64,000 nucleotides of DNA from Rhipidocladum racemiflorum (GCA_036346355.1 CM070583.1:2604001-2668000); one strand, 5' to 3'. Positions 21,229 to 34,801 are shown, numbered from the stretch's first letter. Numbers and translations: made by a program. The notes: a model not told the origin generated them from the sequence alone.

Positions 21229-24200
21229 TGTGACATCACGAGATGTGACAATATGGAATGTGAAATTATGGAATGTGACTTTATAGATTTCGGCATTACG
21301 GTATAACTGTATATCATGTTTTTGGGCCGTTTCTGGGTGTTGGGGCCCTTCCGAGGAAGTTTGGGCCTTGGGGGATCAATTTGGGCTGTTGGGGGAGGCT
21401 CTTGGGCCATGTGGGGAAGATGGGGGGCAGCAAAGCCTGCCCATGCGCCCCCCTAACCCTAGGGCGCCCCCTCCTAGCTGCCACCCCTCCCATGCGCCTC
21501 CACCCGTTCCCCCTTCCTCCTCCACCTCCCCACCTCCCCTAGCCGGCCCTAGGAGAGATCCACCCTCATCCCTTGCTGCCACACCCCTCCATTTCCTTGT
21601 CCTCACCATTGCGAAGCTCCGCGACGAGGGGATCCGGTGGATTTGGCGTGAGGAAGGATATCGGGGGACCGGGAGGAGAAGGTTTCGTCGATCGAACGGT
21701 TCTTCGAGATGAGGTAATAACTCATGGCACATTTGGGGTGATCTAGGTGCTGATAGGAGGGGTAATCCATACCTAAGATTCATGTTTAGGTGCTGTTCCA
21801 AGATGGGAATAGGAAAATTGCAATGCTGTCCGACGTTCTGTCCTCGGGCAGATTTGCACCCCGACCTAGGAGCTCGTGTTTTGGCAATTTTAGAAGCGTT
21901 TGCTGCTCGGCCAGCTGTTACGAAAGTTGTAGATAATTTAATTATCTTTCAGTGGATAGTAAGAACGTGAAATTCCGTTCAACCGTTTAAAAGTTATGGC
22001 TATTTTTCCGAACATTGTCAAATCTGTGATGTGATTGGGACAGATCGTGTTCATCTGTAGATTAGACAATTTTAGAAGCCGATTCAGTCTTCTCGAATAC
22101 TTAGAAAAAGCTAGGAAATTTCCTAAGCTTCAAGAAAATATACTTCTTTACTTGATTTGGAGTCTTAGAACTCAAGTTATGCTAGTTGGAAGCCCGCTGT
22201 CCCGACGGGATAGATTATCTGTTTTCGGGTTTTTGGAGTGGGTTGCGAAGTCGGGGTAGATGATCGATCTTGTACTGTTTTGTGGGCAAGTTTTGAATGT
22301 ATTGAACCTATGTGCAGATGGTGTGACCCCGGGAGTGCCCTCAACCTCTCGCCACTCCGTCGCTCACGGTTGAAGGCAAGTGTATTGGTATGGGTTTGGG
22401 TGTTGGATGATTATTAGACTTGCATAGGTGCAATATGGCTACATGATGTGTTAACTTGCCATGCTTGATATTTGCTTATGATATTATGCACATGGTTACA
22501 TATTGGTTATGAAATTGTTGTATTAAATGTTTATGCAAGTTTATACATGTTCATGTCATATGTACATTCATAATGGAAGAGGCGTCCCATTCTGATGCGG
22601 GCCTCTGTGTTCACACGTAGTGAACACGAAAGACCTACCTAGTAGTCTCATCCACGGTTGTGTATGGGAGCGAGTCAGTAAGAGTAGGCACCCTCCATCT
22701 ACGGGATGGAAGGGAAAAGAGGGTGCACACCGACGGGTATGCACTCGGCAATACCGGTATGTGCTTCAAGGAGACATGTGTATTGCATTGTATATATGAT
22801 GATGTTGATGAGATGTGTACAATGTGAATGTGAAATACTTATGATGTTGAATATGAGATGTAGTGATGATGGTATTGAAAACTGTTTTCTTGTTCCATTG
22901 CAATATACTTGCTGACTAATGAACTCACGTTTGTGTTTTATGTTATATTTAGATACCATGAAACCGGCATACGGGAAAGGGTCTTAGCTACACACCGTCA
23001 CATAGCTTCATTCATTTAGACAACAACTCATTTACCATTCGTAGTTGTGATAATAAGTCCATTGCCTCAATTGTGTGCTTGGTCATATCATTTTCTTTGT
23101 TTTAACTTATGAAGTGGTTGAATTCATTATTCGGGACTTAAACTGTTGCTATATCTCTCATAATTTCTATTTTAGTGGTCATTCATTATGTTATAACTTG
23201 TGATAATATTGCTATTGCTTCAAATAATGGAAAAACAAAGGAGATGCTGCCGAAATTTTCGGTTAAAGCATTTAAGCCCTTGCTGTAATTTAATCTTAAT
23301 TGTGATATTTATTTGCTGTTTATTCTATGTTTGGTGACAACCAGGGCATACTAGATGCCGGGGTGTTACAGTTGTTATCAGAGCGGGCTTTAGGTCTGTG
23401 GTGTATGAACTTAGCGAAATATCATAGGGTTAAGTAAAATTTTGACTTGGGATAACCTAGAAACATGGCTTAGGTTATACTTAAAATTTTGCCATAGGGT
23501 AGCAATATTAAAACTTGTGTAAGTGGAATAACTAATTTAAAATTCGACACACATGGATGCACAGTAGGAAAGGGTATGGGTATCATTGCTTTACGCTTAA
23601 ATGTTGTATTTAAGCCTTGATGTTGAATGCTATATTTGATAATGTATGTTGCTATGTTATTGAGAGAATTGATTGATTGTTCTTGTTATTGTGATAAAGT
23701 GGGGTTGTGGTGCCGAAGGGTTTCGGTCACCTCTTTTTGTTCATAGTAAGGGTGTGGTTTGATGGTCTGGCCGGTTAGCGCCATCACCGAAGAATTATTA
23801 ACCCCTGTGGGAGAAGAGTGCTTACCCTTTCTGTCGTAGATCGGGTAGTTGACTGGAGTCAAATAGAAGAGTCTGGTGGTGGATTCCTTCGGATGTTCTT
23901 TACCGTTCTGACGGTCGGTCTTGGTTGGTTTTCTTGGTTTTAGTTGATTGAAATAAAAAAAAAGTGTTTGGTATTGGATTTTCGTGGATTGTTCCGTAGG
24001 CGGTTTGTGGTTTTGTCTTCCTTGGTTGAAGACGAAGAAAAAGAGTTTTGTGTTGCGCGTCTTTTGGTCGCAATTTGTGCTTTGACACCCGGTTTTGTTA
24101 GATATTGTGGACTGTCTTGGGGAGAAAACTTTTGTGGTTGTTGTTCTCCCTATCTAAGAAAAGTGTTGGAGTTTCTCCTTGTGCAGACCTTAAGTTGGGT

Positions 24201-27200
24201 GGAGCTAAGTTTGAAGTTTTATCGGAAAAGATTTAGTTGAACATTTGGTTTTCCCTGGTGCATCCTTCTTCCTTCTTGGAAGTATAGATCTTGATATTTA
24301 TTGAAGAGTTTTGGGCTATCAAAGTTGGAAATTTGAGAATTGAGCTCTCCTGCATTCCTGTTGGAGTTTTGTTTTTCTTCCTTGCCTAGAAAGGAGAAAT
24401 TGTTTATCGGTGTTCATTCTTGTTCCTGAGCTGTGGTTATCGTTAAAGTTGAATTGCATCCTGTTCGTCAAGAGTAGGTGACCCATGAAGGTGTTTAGAA
24501 AATTTTGTGTCCGTGCTATGTGGTATATACCAATGTGGTTTATGGAATGACGTATTGCTAAGTTAATTTGTGAGTTGAATCAATTCAATGTGATTGTTAT
24601 CTTTAGCTTGAGAATAAATAGATTACTAGTGTTGTAGTTTACTCTGTAGTGAGAATGATTAAATGTGTTAATGCATATGTTTAGAATCTGTTGCTTTTCT
24701 TTAAAAGTGCTTATGACCCTCGATACTGGTTAAAGTTTTAAACCCTGATGCATAGTTAGAACATTAAGATGATGTAAACTACTGATATTGTTAAAGAAAC
24801 CTTGTTGGTTGTTTAAAGATGTTCTAATTTAGTGTGTTAATAGAGAAATTTAATCGTGTTGGCTAGTGACTTTAACTTGGAAGATGATTAGAGTTGTTAT
24901 TCATATCATTGCAAATTATTGGTATATTTGGAAGTATGCAGTTGTGTTCATATAATGCTAGTATCGATGTCAATCGGGAAGACATAGGTTTTGTGGTTGC
25001 CTTAAGAGCTCTGTGATGGTTTAACTTATTCAATTTAATTTAAATAGTTGGAATATGTTGTGTAGTGGCAATTCTGTTATAACCTATGTATAGGGTAGCT
25101 AAAAGCAATGTTGTGGTTTTATGATGATGCCCATTTATTGATATTGATGACTCAGTAGTGGTGGTAATTGCTTAGATTACTTGTTGAAAACCATTGTTAA
25201 AATGGAGGAAATTGTAACCTGTCGTGATGGAGTGAACCATGGATAATTATCATGACGTAGGATTTTATCCTTAATGAACGTATGTTTTAAAATCCTACAT
25301 ACGAATTTTGTCTTGTGGAGATAATATTTATTTATTGAAGTCATTGATTAATTGAATAAGTTTCGATTGCCGAAAAGTTGATGTATGGATGGTATAAAAT
25401 TGATAGGTTGATCATGCTAAAGTATTTGTTGAAGTATTATGTTTTAAATTGAGAATATGATGTTATATGATGTGGTTGTCTGTGGGGATCAGGATGAGGT
25501 AGTATTGGTTGGATGTCTGTTTGATAAGCATCTTAAACTTTATTTATAAGTGTTGGGAAAAGTAACTAGAGAAAGAATTTGTTGTGTAGTTTTTGGTTGA
25601 ATTATGATGGGGCTCCTCAAGGAGTAAATAGTGATTATTGATGTCTTTAATGGAAGCGTAGTGGAATACTAGAGGTGGCCGTATCTATGTTGAGCTTGTG
25701 TTTAAACTTTTGGACTGATTTGGTTGTTTGCTATCTTGGTTGAATGCTTTTGGTCAAAGTGTTCCTTCTGTTGTGTTTCAAAGTTTCCCTAAAACTCGTA
25801 GTGATTGGTGCCAATCTTTGATTTTGGCTAATTTGTTTAGGTTGTGCTATGAGTATGGTTCACACCCAAATTTTTTTTGAGTGGATCGCGCTCCTTCGCG
25901 TTCACATTGAATGATCTTTGGAATAAATTTTAAAGAAAGCAGATGGACATAGTGGGTTGTATTGGAAATTCTTGAGATTTAATTTGTAACTCTATTTGGC
26001 TAGAGTTGGAGTTATTTGGAAAATGTGTGTGGTGTTTGTAAGTGCTTCAAAAGGTGGATTTTATGAATGTTTCATAAGTGATTTTGTTAGTGAAGTGTTC
26101 CCTTTTTGGAAATGAGTTTCCCTTTCTCTTTGAGAAAAATTTGTGGCAGTTGTGTGTGCAGATGTTTGACTTTGGAGTCGTTGTTCTTTACCAAAATGTT
26201 GATTTTGGTTAGAATGTGAGGTTTTGCAAAGTTAGCTTCCAATTGTTGGTGGGCTATGATATGATGTGGTGTTTTCGTATTAACGGTGTTGCCGTCATAG
26301 TCTATATGAATTTTCGCAACCATCGATGTTAATTGTGTTTCAATCATGTGATACCGAGGAAGAAGTCGTTTGGTGAATGACTATTTGGTACTGTTGTTAC
26401 TTGATGAATGAATGGTGAAAAGGACACATGACATCGTTTATGTATAATTAATCATAAAAGAGTCGATGAGCCAGGTCGGTGAGAAAGTCATATATGGATA
26501 TATGACTAATCCGGAGTGCTCTTGAAAAGTTTGCATTCATGTCATGAGTCGAGATGTCCATTTCTTTCTAGTATGAAAAGAAGAATGAAGGATTTCTGGT
26601 ATTTTGATTGTGGTGTAGGAGATTTGTGTCTCCTTTGCGTCTTGGCTTAGAAAAAATAAATAAATAAAATGACTGTTCTTTGGGTGTTGTCGAATTCTCT
26701 CCAAAGTGTATGCTAGCTCATTGGATTCAAATTGATGTACGTGGATCAAGTGGGTTCATGGTTTATGGTTGAGTATGCTAAAGATGTTTACTATTGGGCT
26801 TGATTGTTAAGTGATAATTTGTGAGGGCGAGACCCTCTTAAGAAAAGAGTCGATTGTGATTTGGAAAGGTTTTACGGTCCTGGCTTGGGGCTAGGTGCTG
26901 GTCATTAGGGGTATAAGGGTGGATTGTGATAGAGGTTGAAGATGTCTGGGTTCAAACTTTTATTAAGAGTATCGATTAGTAGGAGTGAAGGTGACAGAAA
27001 TTATGTTGATAAATGTCCTGTCGTGAGCAATTGTCCTAGCTAGTTGTCTATGGGTATAAGACTTGCCTTGGAGTGGATAGAATGAAAGTGTAGCGTGATT
27101 GCAGTTTGGTTAGGCAACTGTGCCTTAGTGAGTTATTTCTTTCGATGGCATTTCTTGGTAGTGGTCCTTTCGATTTAAAGGTCAATCAAGTGGAAGAGTT

Positions 27201-29850
27201 GGGAATCAATGTTTTTCTGGGTTCTTGGGGGTTCACGTTGCGGACCCTAGTCATTCAATCAGATACCATTAGTGATTTGGTGGTCGAGCAGTAGTTAAAG
27301 AGATATGACTCGCTTTAATTGTGTCTTGTTGAGTTTAATGAAATGTGATAGTCAGGTTGGTAGTGATAGTAGTGTGAAGTGTTTGTCATGAGGATTCGCG
27401 CGTATTAGTTTGATGGAGCCCTTTAGTGGTTGAAATCGCGGATTTTGGTTGGGGAATTGGAATGAAAGGTGGAACCGTGAGAAGCTGCACTTAGTTGAGT
27501 TAAGTAACCCTTTCTCGCTAAGTGTTGATTTTGGGAGTTTGTTTGTCGTTGATTCGGTTTGAGTTTTTGTGTGGGTGTCTTGTGTTGCAGAGCAGTTTTC
27601 AGTCCCTTGAGGACTTTGTCTTGTTCTTGGCGTTCTTCGGATTAGAGGTCGAATCCTGTTAAGGGGTCGAATCCTGTTAAGGGGGAGAAAATGTGACATC
27701 ACGGGATGTGACATTATGGAAAGTGAAATTATGGAATGTGACTTTATAGATTTTGGCATTACAGTATGACTGTATATCTTGTTCTTGGGCCATTTCCAGG
27801 TGTTTGGGCCCTTCCGGGGGAGTTTGGGCCTTGGGGGATCAATTTGGGCCGTTGGGGGAGGCTCTTGGGCCATGTGGGGAAGATGGGGGGGCAGCAAAGC
27901 CTGCCCATGCGCCCCCCTAACCCTAGGGTGCCCCCACCTCCTCCCCTCCCACTCCTAGCCGCCACCCCTCTCATGCGCCTCCACCCGTTCCCCCTTCCTC
28001 CTCCACCTCCCCACCTCCCCTAGCCAGCCCTAGGAGAGATCCACCCTCATCCTTTGCTGCCAGACCCCTCCATTCCGTTGTCCTCACCATTGGGAAGCTC
28101 CGCTACGAGGGGATCCAGTGGATTTGGCACGAGGAAGGAGATCGGGGGACCGGGAGGAGAAGGTTTCGTCGATCGAACGGTTCTTCGAGATGAGGTAATG
28201 ACTCATGGCACTTTTGGGGTGATCTACGTGCTGCTAGGAGGGGTAATACATGCCTAGGATTCATGTTTAGGTGCTGTTCCTAGATGGGATTAGGAAAATT
28301 AAAATGATATCCCACGTTCTGTCCTCAGGCAGATTTGCACCCCGACCTAGGGGCTTGATTTTTGGCTATTTTAGATGAGTTTGCTGCTCGGCCAACTGTT
28401 ACGAAAGTTGTAGATAATTAATTATCTTTCAGTGGACACTAAGAACGCGAAATTCTGTTTAGCCATTTAAAAGTTATGGCTGTTTTACCGAACGTTGTCA
28501 AATCTGTGATGTGATTGGGACAGATCGTGTTCATCTGTAGATTAGACAATTTTAGAAGCCGATTCAGTCTTCGCAAATAAATAGAAAAAGCTAGGAAATT
28601 TCCTAAGCTTCGAGAAAATATACTCATTTACTTGATTTGGAGTCTTAGAACTCAAGTTATGCTAGTTGGAAGCCCGCTGTCCCGACGGGACAGATTCTCT
28701 GTTTTCGGATTTTTGGAGTGGGTTGCGAAGTCGGGGTAGATGATCGCTCTTGTACTATTTTGTGGGCACATTTTGAGTGTATTGAACCTATGTGCAGGTG
28801 GTGTGACCCCGGGAGTGCCCTCAACCTCTCGCCACTTTGTCGCTCCCGGTTGAAGGCAAGTGTATTGGGATGGGTTTGGGTGTTGGATGATTATTAGACT
28901 TGCATAGGTGCAATATGGCTACATGATGTGTTAACTTGCCATGCTTGATATTTGCTTATGATATGATGCACATGGTTACATATTGGTTATGAAATTGTTG
29001 TATTAAATGTTTATGCAAGTTTATACATATTCAAGTCATATGTGCATTCATAATGGAAGAGGCGCCCCATTCTGATGCGGGCCTCTGTGTTCACACGTAG
29101 TGAACACGAAAGACCTACCTAGTAGTCTCATCCACGGTTGTGTATGGGAGCGAGTCAGTAAGAGTAGGCACCCTCCATCTACGGGATGGAAGGGAAAAGA
29201 GGGTGCACACCGACGGGTATGCACTCGGCAATACCGGTATGTGCTTCAAGGAGACATGTGTATTGCATTGTATATATGATGATGTTGATGATATGTGTAC
29301 AATGTAAATGTGAAATACTTATGATGTTGAATATGAGATGTAGTGATGATGGTATTGAAAACTGTTTTCTTGTTCCATTGCAATATACTTGCTGACTAAT
29401 GAACTCACGTTTGTGTTTTATGTTATTTTTAGATACCATGAAACCGGCATACGGGAAAGGGTCTTAGCTACACACCGTCACATAGCTTCATTCATTTAGA
29501 CAACAACTCATTTACCATTCGTAGTTGTGATAATAAGCCCATTGCCTCAATTGTGTGCTTGGTCATATCATTTTCTTCATTTTAACTTATGAAGTGGTTG
29601 AATTCATTATTCGGGACTTAAACTGTTGTTATATCTCTCGTAATTTCTGTTTTAGTGGTTATTCATTATGTTATAACTTGTGATAATATTGCTGTTGCTT
29701 CAAATAATGGAAAAACAAAGGAGATACTGCCGAAATTTTTGGTTAAAGCATTTAAGCCGTTGCTGTAATTTAATCTTAATTGTGGTATTTAGTTGCTGTT
29801 TATTCTATGTTTGGTGACATCCAGGGCATACTAGATGCCGGGGTGTTATA
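21229..29850 (+). mobile_element. Non-coding LTR retrotransposon with 2.1-kb LTRs (LARD-like)
   Basis: The 5' LTR is 21229-23370 and the 3' LTR 27692-29850. Both start TGTGACATCACG and end GCCGGGGTGTTACA (TTATA in the 3' copy). A primer-binding site matching initiator-Met tRNA (TTATCAGAGC, 23375-23384) follows the first LTR, and a purine tract (27679-27691) precedes the second. The 4.3-kb interior has no ORF above 100 codons and no gag or pol motif that I can see, so it would depend on proteins from another element. The LTRs look nearly identical, which means a recent insertion. The 3' end joins the PMEI upstream segment at 29851. The left target duplication is missing. Confidence 0.85.
23371..27691 (+). 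other. Non-coding interior of the LTR retrotransposon
   Basis: This is 4.3 kb of TG-rich sequence without a credible coding frame in any direction. The longest ORFs (23944-24240 and 26087-26347) have no recognisable domain. It may be a decayed relative of a Ty3-type interior, but I see no motif to support that. Confidence 0.6.
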
Positions 29851-30006
29851 GTATAATTTTCTGATAGTTTATACAAGAATCGTATAGTTTTGTGAAATTT
29901 TCTCTAATTTTAGATGAATCCATAGGGCAAATAAGAAATAAAATTAATAACGCCTTCATTTATTTTTACTTGACATTTTTACTATTCATAAACTTCGAGA
30001 TTTAAC
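29851..30006. repeat. PMEI-A upstream segment left from tandem unit 2
   Basis: It matches 19906-20060 and about 38846-38999, the far upstream sequence of the A genes. Its presence right after the LTR shows that the element inserted upstream of a PMEI-A gene that is now gone. Confidence 0.8.
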
Positions 30007-31066
30007 CTTTGATCATTACTTTATCTAATTTTACGTTAGTGAAAATTATTACACACATTTGACCATTTCTTCGACAAATCTAGTGATATTATTTTCATGT
30101 GAAGTCGTGCTTTATACACATTTGACTATTATTTTATCTAATTATATGTGTATTTTTATTTTAGTTTACCCACGGTTTTTACTGAAAAAACCGTATAAAA
30201 AATTATATTTTTACCATACCACAAAAATACCATAGATAGGTCAAATTGAGTAGACCGGTTCAATTCTTTTGGTTCAGTAAAACTACGCACAACCCAATTT
30301 CTAGATCTGTTGATATGTTTTTTTTATGTAAATTTGATTTTGTATGAATACAATTATAAAAATAACCTCATCTCCCTGTAAAAGTACCGACTGGTGATAT
30401 GTGTCATCTACCATAGATGTGTAACGTGGTAAGAGCTTGTGCTCGTGGTAGCATGGCCGACCCCGGCACGAGCTGGCCGCCGTGATAGGGCAGCTCGACA
30501 TGACCTATTGTCTTAGAAATTTACCATAGCGGGTCTTTCAGTTGCTGTCGTGGTATATAAAGTGTTGTTTTCATATTTATGTTCGAAAGGTTTCGAACAT
30601 ATTAAAAAAAATGGCTACGAGACCAATTAAGCAAAGGCTTCGCAACACCTCCTACTGTGCTGCTTCATTCTCATGTCCTGTCGTTCCTCTCTTTCCCCTT
30701 TTCTTCTGGGATGCTAGGATTGGTCCAGAATCTCAATATTTGCAGGGCCATGCGTATCGTGTTTTCGTTAGCATTTCGGTTATTTTCGTTGAAAATTGTT
30801 CGAATGAGAATTAATTAAAGTGTATTATGTGATGTTTCTGTAAAATACTTTGGAATTCTTGCGCTCGAAACATATTTGAATTAAGGAAGCAGTGCTCCCT
30901 CGTTTCTTTTTTACTTCAAGTACCGGAATCCGTGCCATCTGGATAGGTTACACGAATATTATATTATTAGATTTATCGTTAAAATATTTTTATAATATTT
31001 TAATTTATTAGTATATTTTAATATAAAGTTATCAAAAGTAACGGTCAAAGTTATATCTAGGAGACC

Positions 31067-33595
31067 TGTTTGACACGGGAAATCGCTTTGAGATTTCGAA
31101 AGCGTGGGGATTAAATTGCGGGCGTGCCAGTGTACTAAAGTACACAAAAGTAAATAAATACACAAAAAAGTAGGGAAGCATGTATTTTATTAATTCTTTG
31201 AAGAATCACAAAATTACAAGTCCCCTTAATATTGTTGCGCTCCATAGCCTGCTTGGTATAGCAGATCTGATATAGGCGACGTGGTCTCCTGGTTCCTAGG
31301 GCCTCGGAAGGCTCCTAGTTAATTACTCCCGCGAGGTGAACTCGCAAGAAACCTCCGATTAAGCTGCGCGCGGGTCGTCGTCTTTAGTCTTCACTTCACA
31401 TTCTCCATACATGTGATGAATGATTGTGTAGATGTGGGCGTGGCATGATCCATAGCCTCGTCGGTCTATGGGGCCGTTTGAAGCATAGCCTTTGCACTGG
31501 CTACGCATGCCCTCGACGTTCGGCCTCGTCGGTCACGAACGGTAAATAGAAGATAAAGTGGTTGTAAGACATGCATAGTTCCCGCCAAGCGAGACTGATC
31601 CGATGACATGGCAGCTGCGTCAGGGAGTAAATTGTTGAACTTTTTATAGGAGTAAGGTTGATAGAGACAAGTGCTTGAACATATTGTCTTGGTCGGCGGC
31701 ACATTTTGCTAGCGCCAGGCAGGCCATGTCACCGTGTAGGTAGCGATGCAGTAGGGAATCGATGAAGACGGGCGCTCACGCCCGAAACCGTGATTGACGG
31801 CTATTGGCTGTGTGCTGGCATCTCTGGCGTGGCGTAAACATCATGGAGTCTTCTAGTCGAATTATTCCACATCTTCTTGCTTGGTTTAGTGTAGATGCAG
31901 CACACGCATGTGTACTAGTACTAGTACGTGTGTGCCTACATGCTGCATGTATGCATGCATCCTCCTGTGCTTCGCTTCAGATTGCACAAAAATGGCCAAG
32001 CGAGGCCATCCAGTTGTAGACGGTGACTCGACTGGCTGTACAAACGTGGTTGTTGGCAGCCACAACTGGGGGCGCGACAAACTTGGCGACGGCAGGGATG
32101 CGACAACATCGGCAACTCAGCATCATGAACTCTTAGTGTAGGGTCGACTGGGCTTCTCAGCCTTCCAACATTGGGGTAGGGCGCACGATTGCCTCGACGA
32201 CGGGTTTGGTGGCTCCAGCGGTGGGTTCAACGGCTTGGCCGATTTCTGCACGACGTCACCGATGACTCTAGTGGTATCAAGTTGACGGTGTCGCCGACCG
32301 GCCGAAGTATGTATCGCCACGATTACTGGCACGATTTTATATAAAGAGACCCATCCTGCTGGCCACTAGATAATACATGCAAGATGATAAGAGAGAGGTT
32401 AGATGATGTTAATCTCTACCATTGTAGGAAAAACGCGCCATGCCAGATTGTGTCTCTTCTTCGTGGCCTGTTCTGCGTGTGCTTCTTGCTGATGCCGATG
32501 ACTGTCCTGGTGTGTGTGTGTGTATGTGTTTCTGCCTCCTGATCTATCTGCGTCTCTTGGTCTCTTTTCTTCTTGCGTGTGTGTATGTATGCCTATCTTG
32601 GCACCTGCTGTGTACTGTGTTTTTTTTTCTATCTGTCTATCTCCATGTCCTTCCTCCTGTACTGTGTCCCTCCTATAGGCAGGAGGTAGCCGAGAGCATC
32701 ACGAGGAGCTATCTGTGAGCCACGCCCGCCGTCCACGAAGTCGCCTTGTGATCTGTTTCGCGATTTTCGCCGGGAGGCTACGTGTAGATAGAGACCTGCC
32801 GTTTGAACCCTTCCATAGACAGGGATTAGGATATTTTATTCCCATTATCATCTCTAGTAATTCAGCTATATATGGCATCCAATATATAATCAAGTTGCAT
32901 GCACATACTTATTCGTATATATTGCCTTAACTCAAGGGCGCTGGCTTTAGTACGTGTGCATGCATGCATCCGTGTACTAGTATGCGATTACATTGTATAC
33001 GTAATCCTCCCGTGCATCAAGATCTGAATTCTTCCTTCTTCATAAACAGAAGGTAACAAAAGTTTGATCAGCTGCCTTGTTTAGCGCGTGCGTTATGGCC
33101 ATGCATGTGCATTCAAGCCTGTGAGCTGTGGAATCCGGATGTCATCACAGGGAAACAAAATTTTCCTTTTGCTTTGTACATATCTGTTTCTGATTTCCAA
33201 AGACAATATCTTTTAAACCAAGCGTCAGATTTGTGATCCGTTTAAATTTCTGAACTTCTTACGACGAATTCTTCCAAACGAGTATAATATCAGATATATT
33301 ATACATAGAAAAATATTAACGACACGCGAGGCCCGCACGTCATAGTGTTGATCCGAGAAATTTCGTACGTCGCATACTGCTCTTACAGTGCGTCTCCTCA
33401 CTGATATAAAGGCCATAAATTAAAATATTTCATGTACCTCATCTTGCTTGTTAGTAATGTTCACGTACAAGCGCTAGGAAGCATACTCGTGCTTTAAGTT
33501 GCATGCATCATGCATGATCTTTTTGCGCTAACACTTGAGTCAACAAAACTTGTTTGATTTTTACCTGCTATAGTTGCATAAAAAATCATCAAACA
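31067..33595. mobile_element. 2.5-kb TG...CA insertion, probably a solo LTR
   Basis: The ends are TGTTTGACACGGG and ATCAAACA, inverted over TGTTTGA/TCAAACA, with a perfect 5-bp duplication AGACC (31062-31066 and 33596-33600). The same site in unit 1 (14206-14215) reads AGACCGTAAAA uninterrupted. No coding capacity is evident and no internal second LTR is seen. The short ORFs inside are not recognisable. Confidence 0.8.
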
Positions 33596-33600
33596 AGACC

Positions 33601-34473
33601 GTAAAAAACCATAAACTGGAGCGAAAACAACAAAGGGAATGGATAATATGTTACGGGTTTTTAAACCGTTCGATGGGCCGATCATCACAGTTTCCCCGGT
33701 GTGGCAGATCGACGGGAAATTACTTCATTTATGTATGTACGAGCGAGGGACCCAAACGCGATTCGAAAGAATTTTTCTTGCCCTCACGGAAGATCACAAA
33801 GAATTTTTTCGTAATTTGAAAGGATCTATCCGTAATTTAAATGAATGAAGGGGTTTTTTTCATAAAACCGGAACGAGGTCACGTAGCCGAGCTCCCTAAA
33901 GTCCAAACCTTCGATCTTTAATAAAGGGATGATGATGATATATACCAGCCTTGAGCCCGAGGAGGAGTGGCGATTATGCCAAAGCACACTGCACGTTAGT
34001 CAAATTATGGTACACCACTAGTAATTAATCGAGACCATTGGTCTAGAAGAAGTTAGGGAGAGCGACAGTGGTGTTGTCTAGAAACAGTAGTACTAGTAGC
34101 AGTTGATTTCTGACCATGGCTTGTCTCCGAAGAAGCAAGGAAGAGTGCCAGTAGCTACACACTCGAGGCTGATTTCCTTGTCTCTGTCTGCCTGGAAGAG
34201 AAGAGCGAAGAGAGAAGAGCAAAGCTCGCATGTCGCTGTGTCTCGACAGCGAGGGGGGTGCGTGGGACAACGGCGAATCCTAAGATCGAAGTGGCCCAGC
34301 TGGGCGGCCACCATGCCAGCCATCTCCCCGCCATGTTCTCCGGACGCGCGGGAACGTGCATATATATAACATTGAATATAAGGCTTGACGGTCAGGTTTT
34401 TATGAAAGAGGCATAGCTGGGTCTTAAATAGATTACATTTAAAGCACCGCACAGATAGGCTTGAGCAAAAGAC
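33601..34473. other. D segment copy in unit 3
   Basis: It parallels 14211-15015: a Helitron-like part (to about 33930) and the GC-rich fragment (34227-34370). It carries about 275 bp (33952-34226) that unit 1 lacks, and lacks about 200 bp that unit 1 has after 14690. Nothing in it is convincingly coding. Confidence 0.6.
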
Positions 34474-34476
34474 TAA

Positions 34477-34737
34477 GGGGCTGTTTGGTTTGAAGCCAAA
34501 ATTGCCAAGTTCAACCTTGCCAAGAATTGGCTAGCCAAAAATTTGGTGCTCAAATTGGTGGCCAAAGTTTGGCCAACTATTGGCAAGAAAATGAACTAGA
34601 AAAATTTGGCATGGCAATGGAGAAAAGAATCTAACCAAAGTTTGGTTGCAAACCAAATGCTTGCCAAATTTAGTCAACACTACCAATATTTGGCATGGCA
34701 AGTATTGGCAAGCATTGGTAACAAACCAAACAGCCCC
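34477..34737. mobile_element. Tourist-like MITE
   Basis: This 261-bp element has ends GGGGCTGTTTGGTTTG and CAAACCAAACAGCCCC, a perfect inverted repeat. It is flanked by TAA (34474-34476 and 34738-34740). The unit 1 counterpart near 15020 has no insert. Confidence 0.9.
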
Positions 34738-34801
34738 TAAAACCTTAAAACCAAACCAAATTGGCATCTACGATCTCTTGGTAAACTCCGGCTTCCTGGA
34801 T

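Noticed and set aside
27352..27897. 181-codon minus-strand ORF
   Set aside because: It spans the retrotransposon interior end and LTR start. A similar frame at 21051-21410 shows it is only repeat sequence.
19905..30006. A 1.06-kb target-site-like duplication around the LTR element from one insertion event
   Set aside because: The repeated flanks coincide exactly with tandem-unit junctions and the left element end lacks an LTR terminus, so three units with a deletion explains it better.
32440..32718. 92-codon ORF rich in Cys, Leu and Val
   Set aside because: It is a TG/CT-rich low-complexity frame inside the 2.5-kb TG...CA insertion, without signal or domain support.
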